DNA from: Candidatus Epulonipiscium sp.
Lineage (GTDB): Bacteria; Bacillota_A; Clostridia; Lachnospirales; Cellulosilyticaceae
Assembly: GCA_012841565.1 (NCBI GenBank)
Contig: DUUM01000376.1
Location: 1-5,420 of the forward strand
Direction of reading: 5' to 3'
Length of the DNA: 5,420 nucleotides
The notes under the pieces are model-generated. The model was given only the letters and a program-made list of their open reading frames with translations, was not told the DNA's origin and ran no database searches. Shown piece by piece: positions 1 through 5,420 of this stretch (the stretch's first letter is position 1; each line of letters opens with the position of its first letter). A program made the position numbers and the translations under genes.

Positions 1-21
1 AATAAACAACATATAACAATA

Positions 22-28
22 GAGGTGA
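22..28 (+). promoter_or_regulatory. Shine-Dalgarno sequence of the first flgK
   Basis: GAGGTGA lies four bases before the ATG at 33 (seven bases counted from the GAGG core). It is strongly complementary to the 3' end of 16S rRNA and supports that start codon. The bases before it (1-21) are AT-rich, and too little is visible to call a promoter. In related operons flgM and flgN lie upstream, but they are outside this window. Confidence 0.8.
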
Positions 29-32
29 AAAA

Positions 33-1685
33 ATGTCATCAATTGCATCACTAGGACGAGTTGTTTCGGGGCTTACTGCAAGTCAAAGAGGACTGCAAGT
101 AACATCCCATAACATTACCAATGCGAATACGCCAGGATACATACGCCAACAATTATTACAACATGAGAGCCAATATATGGACATAGGCAGTAGTGGGCAA
201 AGATTGCAAGTTGGAATCGGCGTAACAATGAGCGAAATACGCCAAATTAGAGATGAATTTGCCGACCGTAGATTTCGAACTGAAAACTCCGTACTTAGCT
301 ATTATGTAGCGAAAAAAGATGCTATAGATGAAATGGAAACAATCTTTGGGGAGCCTCACGGGGAGGCACTAAGCAAGACTATTAATGATTTTTGGAGCCA
401 AACCCAAAAGCTTGCAACCAACCCAGCGGGAATCGAAGAACGTATGGCATTTATTCAAAGCGCTGATGTATTTGTAAAACAAGCCAATCACATACAAAAT
501 CAATTAATTGAATATCAAAACAACCTAAATACCCAGGTTAAAGATACGATAAAAAATGTTAACAATCTAACAAGGGATATTCAAAGTTTAAATGAAAGCA
601 TTGCATATTATGAAATTAATGGGGATCATGCCAACGATCTAAGAGATCAAAGGAACCTTTTATTAGATGAATTATCATCCATTATGGAGATTCAATATAG
701 AGAAGAAAAAGATGGAAGAGTTATTGTAACAGGCGAAGGAGTAACCTTAGTTGATAAACAATTCAGAGCCGAAATGACAACGGCGCAAGCAGCACCCAAA
801 AGCCCTTTTGTGAAACCAATTTGGAAAGACCTGGGGACAGATGTATACCGAATGGACCGGGCAGCTACATCCATTAGTGGAAGAGATACTGGGAAATTAA
901 AATCTTTATTAATGATGCGCGGGAATGGTCCGGCTAACAGTGGTACAGGTTGGGATGAAATTTCTATTAACGATAAACTATCTGTTGACAGTGATGCGAA
1001 TGCTTACCTAATTCCAAAAATACAAAAGAAATTTGATCTCTTTGTTAAAACACTGGCAGAAACAATTAATAGTATATTTAGACCACATAACCCTGATAAT
1101 CCAACTGATCCACTGGATAAAACAACATGGCCTTGGGGGCAAGGGGAAGACAAAGAACAAGGAACTATACTCTTTGTAGCCATTAGACCTACACCACCTG
1201 ACGATCCAGCAGACGATACGGACCCTACATCAGGTATGGGGGCAGGTAATATTCAAATTAATCCTAAACTTTTAGAAAGTGGAGGATATAACTACCTCCC
1301 AACGTCTATGACAGGAGATGAAAGTGACACCCAAGTTATAGAAAAATTATTAGAAAAATGGAATGATAATAGAGAATGGTTTGTGGATCCAACAGATCCG
1401 GATAATGAAGCGAGTCCCTTAAAGAAAACTGCCACATTTAGAGCTTTTTACTCAGAACTTATTGCAGAGCTTGGGGCAGAAGGTAGTGAGGCAACAGGGC
1501 GCACGCAAGAAAAGGTAATTTTAATTGCAGACATTGATAATAGTAGGCAATCTATGGGCGGCGTTTCAACAGATGAGGAAATGACCAATATGATGAAATA
1601 TCAATACTCATACAATGCAGCAGCGCGTATGATCACCGTATTAGATGGCATGATGGACACAGTTATTAATAGAATGGGAAGATAG
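33..1685 (+). CDS. flgK: Flagellar hook-associated protein 1 (FlgK), first and more divergent copy
   Basis: This 550-residue protein belongs to the FlgK family, the first hook-filament junction protein, exported through the flagellar type III apparatus and assembled on the distal end of the hook. The N-terminal rod/hook-type helix ends in the signature ANTPGY (residues 31-36). FGEP follows at 105-108. A long helical, coiled-coil-like stretch runs from about 149 to 225 and contains the FlgK hallmark ANDLRDQR (200-207). The C-terminal axial-protein domain is also clear: GGVSTDEEM (509-517), then a KYQ..Y..AAR motif, ending INRMGR. The middle region is variable and carries Asp/Pro-rich loops near 353-360, 386-400 and 452-458. 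No cysteines are present, as is usual for axial proteins. The start follows a good Shine-Dalgarno. A second FlgK gene begins 10 bases downstream. FlgK identity is secure from both ends together; whether this copy or the next is the main junction protein is unknown. Its N-terminus and the region matching the family's DP..I segment are less typical than in the second copy. Confidence 0.95.
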   Translation: MSSIASLGRVVSGLTASQRGLQVTSHNITNANTPGYIRQQLLQHESQYMDIGSSGQRLQVGIGVTMSEIRQIRDEFADRRFRTENSVLSYYVAKKDAIDEMETIFGEPHGEALSKTINDFWSQTQKLATNPAGIEERMAFIQSADVFVKQANHIQNQLIEYQNNLNTQVKDTIKNVNNLTRDIQSLNESIAYYEINGDHANDLRDQRNLLLDELSSIMEIQYREEKDGRVIVTGEGVTLVDKQFRAEMTTAQAAPKSPFVKPIWKDLGTDVYRMDRAATSISGRDTGKLKSLLMMRGNGPANSGTGWDEISINDKLSVDSDANAYLIPKIQKKFDLFVKTLAETINSIFRPHNPDNPTDPLDKTTWPWGQGEDKEQGTILFVAIRPTPPDDPADDTDPTSGMGAGNIQINPKLLESGGYNYLPTSMTGDESDTQVIEKLLEKWNDNREWFVDPTDPDNEASPLKKTATFRAFYSELIAELGAEGSEATGRTQEKVILIADIDNSRQSMGGVSTDEEMTNMMKYQYSYNAAARMITVLDGMMDTVINRMGR

Positions 1686-1690
1686 GGGGA
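1683..1690 (+). promoter_or_regulatory. Shine-Dalgarno of the second flgK, overlapping the first flgK stop codon
   Basis: TAGGGGGA combines the TAG stop of the upstream gene (1683-1685) with a G-rich ribosome binding site ending five bases before the ATG at 1696. Because the site overlaps the stop codon, a terminating ribosome covers it, so translational coupling of the two FlgK genes is likely (inference). The site contains a GGA triplet at 1688-1690. Confidence 0.7.
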
Positions 1691-1695
1691 TACAC

Positions 1696-3330
1696 ATGAG
1701 AGCATCATTTTTTGAATTTAACATAGGTGCATATGGGTTATTTGCAGCACAGCATGGCTTAAGTGTAACCTCAAATAACATTACAAATGCCAATACAGTA
1801 GGATATTCTAGGCAAGTAATTACACAACAAGCAGGTAAGGCCCTGCCAAATGCCGGTATCGGAATGGTAGGAACTGGGGTTAATGTAACAGGAATTGAAA
1901 GAATAAGAAATTCTTATTTAGATACAAAAATATGGGCCCAAAAGCCTATACTTGGCGAATATAGGGTGAAATCTGAGCAATTGGCGTTAATAGAAGGTGT
2001 ATTTGGAGAGCCAAGCGAGGTAGGTTTTACAGCGATATTTAATGACTTTTTTGACAGTTTAGATGATTTATCTAAGATTCCCGATGAAGGAGAAAGAAAA
2101 GTTGCTCTCATGCAAAACATGAAGAGCTTCACCCAATACTTTAACGGTATAGCTAGTTCCCTTGAAAAATATCAAAGAGATCTTAATTTTGAAGTTAAAA
2201 ACAAAGTAGACGAAATAAACATCATCTCAAGAAGACTTGAAAGCTTAAATAAACAAATATATCAAGCAGAAATTTATAGCGGCGGTATGGCAAATGCACT
2301 AAGGGATGAACGAGAGCTTCAAATTGATAGGCTATCAGAAATTATTAATGTAGATGCCAAAGAATATGAAGTTATAGGAGAAACAGGAGAAGTACACAAA
2401 AGATATTCTGTTAAGATAAATGGACAAACCTTAGTAGATCACTTTACTTCAAGGGAACTTGACCTTAAAGTAAGGGGAGAAAAAAACAATTCAGAAGATG
2501 TAGAAGGACTTTACGATGTTATATGGAAAGACGGGTTATCCTTTAGGATGAATGACTCTAATTTAAGCGGAGAGCTTAAAGGTGCTATTGATATGAGAGA
2601 TGGGAATGCAAACGCATCTGATGTAGATACGGGGCAGGAAGCCTATGCCTACAGAGGAATTCCATATTATATTCAACGTTTAGATAACTTTGTACAGAAA
2701 TTTGCTTTGCATCTTAATGAAGTGTATAAAGATGGGATTAATGAAGACGGTGAAACAGGAAGTTTTTTATTTGGATTTGGCGAAAAACTAGATGACTCAG
2801 GTGACCCAGTAACGATGGATGGATTAGACGACCTAATAGCAGCTGCAATAGCGGATGATCCAACAGGGAATAAAGATGAAATTAGAACAGAGGTAATAGC
2901 CGAATTCTACAAAGATAACTTTACAGCATCTAATTTTTCTGTAAACCAAGAAATTCTTGATGACCCTAGTGCAATTCGTACAACAACAGATCCAGACAAA
3001 CTTCCAGGTGGTAATGACTTAATCCTTGACGGCCTAATGGGACTGAAACATGATAGAAAGATGTTTAAAGAAGGGGAACCAAATGATTATATGATTTCCA
3101 TCTTCAGTGAACTTGGGATTAATGCGAAAGAAGCAAACATGTATAGTGCTTCCCAATCTAATATGGTCAATGCCATTGAAAACCAAAGACTTTCCGTATC
3201 CCAAGTTGACCAAAACGAAGAAATGTTAAGCCTTGTTAAATACCAACAAGCCTACCAAGCAGCAGCCAGAATCATTACAACAATGGATACAATTTATGAT
3301 ATAACAATTAACCGGATGGGTATATCCTAG
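1696..3330 (+). CDS. flgK: Flagellar hook-associated protein 1 (FlgK), second copy
   Basis: This is a full-length 544-residue FlgK-family protein that should form or share the hook-filament junction. The N-terminus is orthodox for FlgK (GLFAAQHGL, then VTSNNITNANT), with the signature in the form ANTVGY at 32-37 followed by SRQ. FGEP is at 103-106. A long helical region spans about 147-225 and includes the LRDER version of the FlgK hallmark (199-206). An SFLFG motif lies near 356-360, followed by an acidic segment to about 405. The family's DP..I segment (DDPSAI, 422-427) precedes a GGND motif. The C-terminal axial domain has NEEM (507-510), then KYQQAYQAAAR, ending INRMGIS. It has no cysteines. 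My hand alignment gives 21 identities in 41 positions against the first copy at the N-terminus, with strong similarity at the C-terminus but a diverged middle. It is therefore an old paralogue, not a recent duplication. The common GVS before the DEEM-type motif is replaced by SQVDQ. The start is supported by the Shine-Dalgarno at 1684-1690. Confidence 0.95.
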   Translation: MRASFFEFNIGAYGLFAAQHGLSVTSNNITNANTVGYSRQVITQQAGKALPNAGIGMVGTGVNVTGIERIRNSYLDTKIWAQKPILGEYRVKSEQLALIEGVFGEPSEVGFTAIFNDFFDSLDDLSKIPDEGERKVALMQNMKSFTQYFNGIASSLEKYQRDLNFEVKNKVDEINIISRRLESLNKQIYQAEIYSGGMANALRDERELQIDRLSEIINVDAKEYEVIGETGEVHKRYSVKINGQTLVDHFTSRELDLKVRGEKNNSEDVEGLYDVIWKDGLSFRMNDSNLSGELKGAIDMRDGNANASDVDTGQEAYAYRGIPYYIQRLDNFVQKFALHLNEVYKDGINEDGETGSFLFGFGEKLDDSGDPVTMDGLDDLIAAAIADDPTGNKDEIRTEVIAEFYKDNFTASNFSVNQEILDDPSAIRTTTDPDKLPGGNDLILDGLMGLKHDRKMFKEGEPNDYMISIFSELGINAKEANMYSASQSNMVNAIENQRLSVSQVDQNEEMLSLVKYQQAYQAAARIITTMDTIYDITINRMGIS

Positions 3331-3338
3331 AAAGGGGA
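3331..3338 (+). promoter_or_regulatory. Shine-Dalgarno sequence of flgL
   Basis: AAAGGGGA starts directly after the stop codon of the second flgK (3328-3330) and ends nine bases before the ATG at 3348. It supports that ATG, and the resulting MRVT N-terminus is typical of FlgL. It contains a GGA triplet at 3336-3338. Confidence 0.7.
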
Positions 3339-3347
3339 ATAGAGATT

Positions 3348-4676
3348 ATGCGTGTAACCAATGCAATGCTTAAAAACAATATGATGCTTGGTCTTAATAA
3401 AAACATGAATCAGCTAAACAAACTTTATGATCAAATGAACTCTTTAAAAAAGATCCAGCGTCCTTCAGATGATCCGATTATTCTTGGTCGCTCCTTAAAG
3501 CTTAGACTTAACGTTTTGGAAACAAAGCAATATAAAACCAACGTAGGTGAAGCTACATCTTGGATGGAAATAAGTGATAATTCTATGAAAAATACCCATG
3601 GGATTATGGGTGATATTCGGTACCAATGTGTGCAGGCATCTAATGGACCCCTAGGGTTAGAAGATAGACAAAAGATACTAGAAACTATTAAACAGTCCAA
3701 AAAACAGCTTATTCAAGAATCAAATGCTAATTATGCAGGGCGTAATGTGTTTGCCGGGTATAAAACAGATGAAAAGGTTTTATATGACAAAGCATTTGAA
3801 AAGCCTACTTCCTTTGAGCAGACCTTTACAAAAGATAATGTAGAAATCGTTACTTATAGGGAAGAGGATTATTATAGAATAAGGTTGCCTTATGGGGATG
3901 TGGATGAGGATGGCCTATCTATTACAGGAATTAATGTAGTAGATGTGGTTAATAGCACAGCTACACCACCCCAAGGGCCACCTATAGGATCCTTTTATCA
4001 CCCAGAAGTTGGGCAGGCTTATTTCCTTAAAGATACGGGTGAACTAATCATCAATAAAGAAGACTATGCAGATATGGATCAGGCGAACAACATAACTATC
4101 ACATACCAAAAAACAAACTTTAAAGAAGGGGATCCTAATCCGGAGATATTTTTTGATGTGGAGGATCCTACTGCAGATTCACCCACATATACAGATCTAA
4201 AACCTTCTCAAGAGCTGCAATATGAAATCGGTATCGGAACCAAACTAGATATTAACATCTTAGGAAAAAATTTATTTAATCCTTTAGCCCTGCGAGATAT
4301 CGATGAACTGATTTATATGTTAGAGAAATATCCAGACGTAGAAAAAGATATTAATGCCGAAGCCCCAAGTCGTAATCATAAAGAAACCATTAACTTATCC
4401 AAGATGTTTTCCAACGGAATCGGTAAAATGGATGAGGCACTAAAAATAGTCTCAGAACAACAAGCAGATCTTGGAAGCCGAATGAAAAGACTTGAACTTA
4501 CAGAAAAGCGCCTAAGAGATGATGAAGTTAGTTATACAGAGCTACTATCAAGAACGGAAGATGTAGAGCTTGAAGAAACATATATAAATTTCAATACACA
4601 ATTTAATGTATATCAATCTGCACTTCAGGTAACAGCTAAGGTTGTGCAACCAACTTTGATGGACTTTTTAAGATAA
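3348..4676 (+). CDS. flgL: Flagellar hook-associated protein 3 (FlgL), enlarged form
   Basis: FlgL sits between FlgK and the flagellin filament and is exported as an axial protein of the flagellin superfamily. The N-terminal flagellin-type helical domain starts MRVTNAML, carries the FlgL signature RPSDDP at 38-43, and continues to GRNVFAGYKT at 131-140. A conserved FlgL strand region (EIGIGTKLDINILG, 293-306) precedes the C-terminal helical domain. That domain includes ADLGSRMKRLE near 373-383 and ends in EDVELEETYINF through VVQPTLMDFLR (404-442), as in other FlgL proteins. At 442 residues it is well above the roughly 300 usual for the family. The extra length lies in the middle, about 141-290, with acidic and Pro-rich stretches, and is probably a surface-exposed outer domain (inference). 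A single cysteine, C94, lies in the N-terminal helical region, which is unusual for an axial protein. The gene follows the second flgK by 17 bases and ends in the lower part of a hairpin before fliW. Confidence 0.95.
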   Translation: MRVTNAMLKNNMMLGLNKNMNQLNKLYDQMNSLKKIQRPSDDPIILGRSLKLRLNVLETKQYKTNVGEATSWMEISDNSMKNTHGIMGDIRYQCVQASNGPLGLEDRQKILETIKQSKKQLIQESNANYAGRNVFAGYKTDEKVLYDKAFEKPTSFEQTFTKDNVEIVTYREEDYYRIRLPYGDVDEDGLSITGINVVDVVNSTATPPQGPPIGSFYHPEVGQAYFLKDTGELIINKEDYADMDQANNITITYQKTNFKEGDPNPEIFFDVEDPTADSPTYTDLKPSQELQYEIGIGTKLDINILGKNLFNPLALRDIDELIYMLEKYPDVEKDINAEAPSRNHKETINLSKMFSNGIGKMDEALKIVSEQQADLGSRMKRLELTEKRLRDDEVSYTELLSRTEDVELEETYINFNTQFNVYQSALQVTAKVVQPTLMDFLR

Positions 4677-4682
4677 ATAAGC

Positions 4683-4710
4683 AAGGGGACAGTTCACAAA
4701 CTGTTCCCTT
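4683..4710 (+). repeat. Inverted repeat (strong hairpin) between flgL and fliW
   Basis: The arms 4683-4694 and 4699-4710 pair over 12 bp with one G-U wobble (4688 with 4705) around a four-base CACA loop. A competing lower extension is also possible: 4674-4680, which includes the flgL stop codon, is the exact reverse complement of 4709-4715, leaving 4681-4684 as a bulge. The bases after the stem are ATTTAGG, with no run of T, so a standard intrinsic terminator is unlikely. The hairpin could be a weak attenuator, an mRNA-stability or processing element, a control structure for fliW translation, or a dispersed REP-like palindrome. The structure is plain in the sequence; its role is not. Confidence 0.75.
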
Positions 4711-4714
4711 ATTT

Positions 4715-4720
4715 AGGAGG
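4715..4720 (+). promoter_or_regulatory. Shine-Dalgarno sequence of fliW
   Basis: This is a perfect AGGAGG placed ten bases before the ATG at 4731, only four bases after the hairpin's right arm. A second purine-rich run, AGAGGG (4721-4726), lies closer to the start. Two GGA triplets (4716-4718 and 4719-4721) are present, the core recognised by CsrA. CsrA control of this site is therefore conceivable but not shown. Confidence 0.8.
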
Positions 4721-4730
4721 AGAGGGCATT

Positions 4731-5183
4731 ATGAAAATAACCACAAGTAACTTTGGAGAACTCCAAATTCTAGATGAAAACATCATCACCTTTGAAAAAG
4801 GTATTTTAGGATTTAAAGACAACACAAAATACGTCATTATTAACGATGATGAAGAAGATAGCCCTTTTTGCTGGCTACAAAGTATAGAAGAACCAAGCCT
4901 AGCTTTTGCAATGGTGAACCCTTTTTTAGTACATGAAAATTACAGCCCAAAACTTTCAAATAATCAAATAGAAACATTAGGAGCTATAGATTCTCAAAAA
5001 GACTATAGCATTTTAGCAATTATGACAATTCCAGATGATGTAGAAAAAATGAGTGCAAACCTCATGGCTCCCGTTGTTATCAATATCAAAACAAAAAAGG
5101 CTATTCAAATCATTGTTGAAGGGGATCAATATCCAGTAAAGTATTATTTATTTGAACAAATAAAAAAGAGGCAAATTAAATAG
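4731..5183 (+). CDS. fliW: Flagellar assembly factor FliW, CsrA antagonist
   Basis: FliW is a small cytoplasmic protein. In Bacillus subtilis it binds either flagellin or CsrA. When flagellin is exported, free FliW sequesters CsrA and flagellin translation resumes. This protein has 150 residues, the normal family length. It shows the expected family features in order: an N-terminal FGELQ strand, FEKGILGF (21-28), DSPFCWLQS (43-51), EPSLAF (54-59), the NPF turn (63-65), LAIMTIP (95-101), [11 protein letters not shown] (108-118) and QYPVKYYL (133-140). A short basic tail follows. There is no signal peptide or membrane segment, as expected for a cytosolic regulator. It lies 54 bases after flgL and 14 bases before csrA, the classical fliW-csrA pair. 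A YviE-type gene, found between flgL and fliW in B. subtilis, is absent here. Confidence 0.96.
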   Translation: MKITTSNFGELQILDENIITFEKGILGFKDNTKYVIINDDEEDSPFCWLQSIEEPSLAFAMVNPFLVHENYSPKLSNNQIETLGAIDSQKDYSILAIMTIPDDVEKMSANLMAPVVINIKTKKAIQIIVEGDQYPVKYYLFEQIKKRQIK

Positions 5184-5193
5184 AAAGAGGTGA
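5184..5193 (+). promoter_or_regulatory. Shine-Dalgarno sequence of csrA
   Basis: AAAGAGGTGA begins directly after the fliW stop codon (5181-5183) and ends four bases before the ATG at 5198. The close stop-to-start spacing suggests that fliW and csrA are translated in a coupled way. Unlike the sites before the second flgK, flgL and fliW, it contains no GGA triplet. Confidence 0.75.
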
Positions 5194-5197
5194 CCAT

Positions 5198-5420
5198 ATG
5201 CTCGCATTAACGAGAAAAAAAGAAGAATCTATTATCATTGGAGATAATATAGTTATTAAAATTCTAGAAGTAAGTGGGGATAAAGTTAGATTAGGCATAG
5301 AGGCACCTTCGGATATAACCATCTATAGGGAAGAAATATATACAGAAATTCAAAAAGAAAATGAAGAGGCATCTAAAAACACATTAACAAATCTTAAAAA
5401 GTTAAAAAATCTTATAAAAT
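5198..5420 (+). CDS. csrA: Carbon storage regulator / translational repressor CsrA (cut by window edge)
   Basis: CsrA is a dimeric RNA-binding protein that recognises GGA motifs near ribosome binding sites. In flagellated Bacillota its main known target is the flagellin mRNA. My translation reads [20 protein letters not shown] and onward, an unmistakable CsrA start. The two RNA-binding arginines are present (R6 in LTRK and R44 in YREE), with LGIEAP at 32-37 and [11 protein letters not shown] at 45-55. The extended helical C-terminus is Lys/Asn-rich. Such extensions are typical of CsrA proteins that work with FliW. Seventy-four codons are visible and the frame is open to the edge. The next codon starts with T at 5420, so the stop could fall there or later; B. 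subtilis CsrA is also about 74 residues. Position 3 is Ala instead of the common Val/Ile. A flagellin gene probably follows (inference from gene order in relatives). Confidence 0.96.
   Translation, partial: MLALTRKKEESIIIGDNIVIKILEVSGDKVRLGIEAPSDITIYREEIYTEIQKENEEASKNTLTNLKKLKNLIK

Noticed and set aside
1..32. A promoter for the first flgK
   Set aside because: Only 32 bases precede the gene. They are AT-rich but contain no recognisable -35/-10 pair for the housekeeping or flagellar sigma factor, and the operon probably starts further upstream.
156..359. A 67-codon open frame on the minus strand inside the first flgK
   Set aside because: It lies wholly opposite a well-supported gene, its protein has no recognisable motif, and no ribosome binding site is evident. 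It is a by-product of the coding strand.
692..874. A 60-codon minus-strand open frame inside the first flgK
   Set aside because: It is antisense to secure FlgK coding sequence with no independent support.
1914..2132. A 72-codon minus-strand open frame inside the second flgK
   Set aside because: It is antisense to the FlgK helical region. The hydrophobic and Ser-rich content reflects the opposite strand, with no start signal or family match.
3431..3700. An 89-codon minus-strand open frame with Leu/Ile-rich, membrane-like stretches inside flgL
   Set aside because: It is complementary to the conserved FlgL N-terminal helical domain, whose codons explain it. No ribosome binding site or homology is apparent.
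4683..4715. Canonical intrinsic terminator after flgL
   Set aside because: The stem is strong, but it is followed by ATTTAGG and not a T-run. The downstream fliW and csrA genes belong to the same functional operon. It was kept as a hairpin of unknown role.
1..5420. A novel defence, mobile or biosynthetic system hidden in the window
   Set aside because: Every substantial coding region is a recognisable flagellar gene on one strand with tight spacing. There is no cargo gap, no direct-repeat boundary, and no integrase, transposase or repeat array.

Overview
The window is a contiguous stretch of a late flagellar operon, all on the + strand. It comes from a low-GC Gram-positive bacterium, most likely a motile member of the Clostridia (Bacillota). 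The evidence for this is the AT-rich composition, the strong purine-rich ribosome binding sites, and the order flgK-flgL-fliW-csrA. That order matches the Bacillus/Clostridia arrangement, in which the flagellin gene usually follows csrA. I cannot name the genus from this sequence.

Layout: 1-32 is the end of an upstream leader or intergenic region carrying a Shine-Dalgarno sequence. Next come two complete, clearly different FlgK-family genes in tandem (33-1685 and 1696-3330), an unusually long flgL (3348-4676), fliW (4731-5183), and csrA (5198 to the window edge, with 74 codons visible). Gaps between genes are 10, 17, 54 and 14 bases, so a single transcript is likely. The 54-base gap between flgL and fliW is the only substantial one. 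It holds a strong 12-bp hairpin immediately before the fliW ribosome binding site. No stretch longer than 54 bases lacks a gene, and I see no RNA gene, CRISPR array, transposase or other mobile gene.

The genes fall into two functional blocks. The FlgK and FlgL proteins are exported axial proteins that form the junction between the hook and the flagellin filament. FliW and CsrA are cytoplasmic and make up the post-transcriptional switch that matches flagellin translation to export. CsrA blocks translation of flagellin mRNA, and FliW relieves this when it is not occupied by flagellin. Nothing here looks like a wholly new system. The points worth a second look are the tandem non-identical FlgK pair, the enlarged FlgL with a lone cysteine, the Asp/Pro-rich loops of the first FlgK, and the hairpin before fliW, which may be a dispersed REP-like palindrome or a control element.
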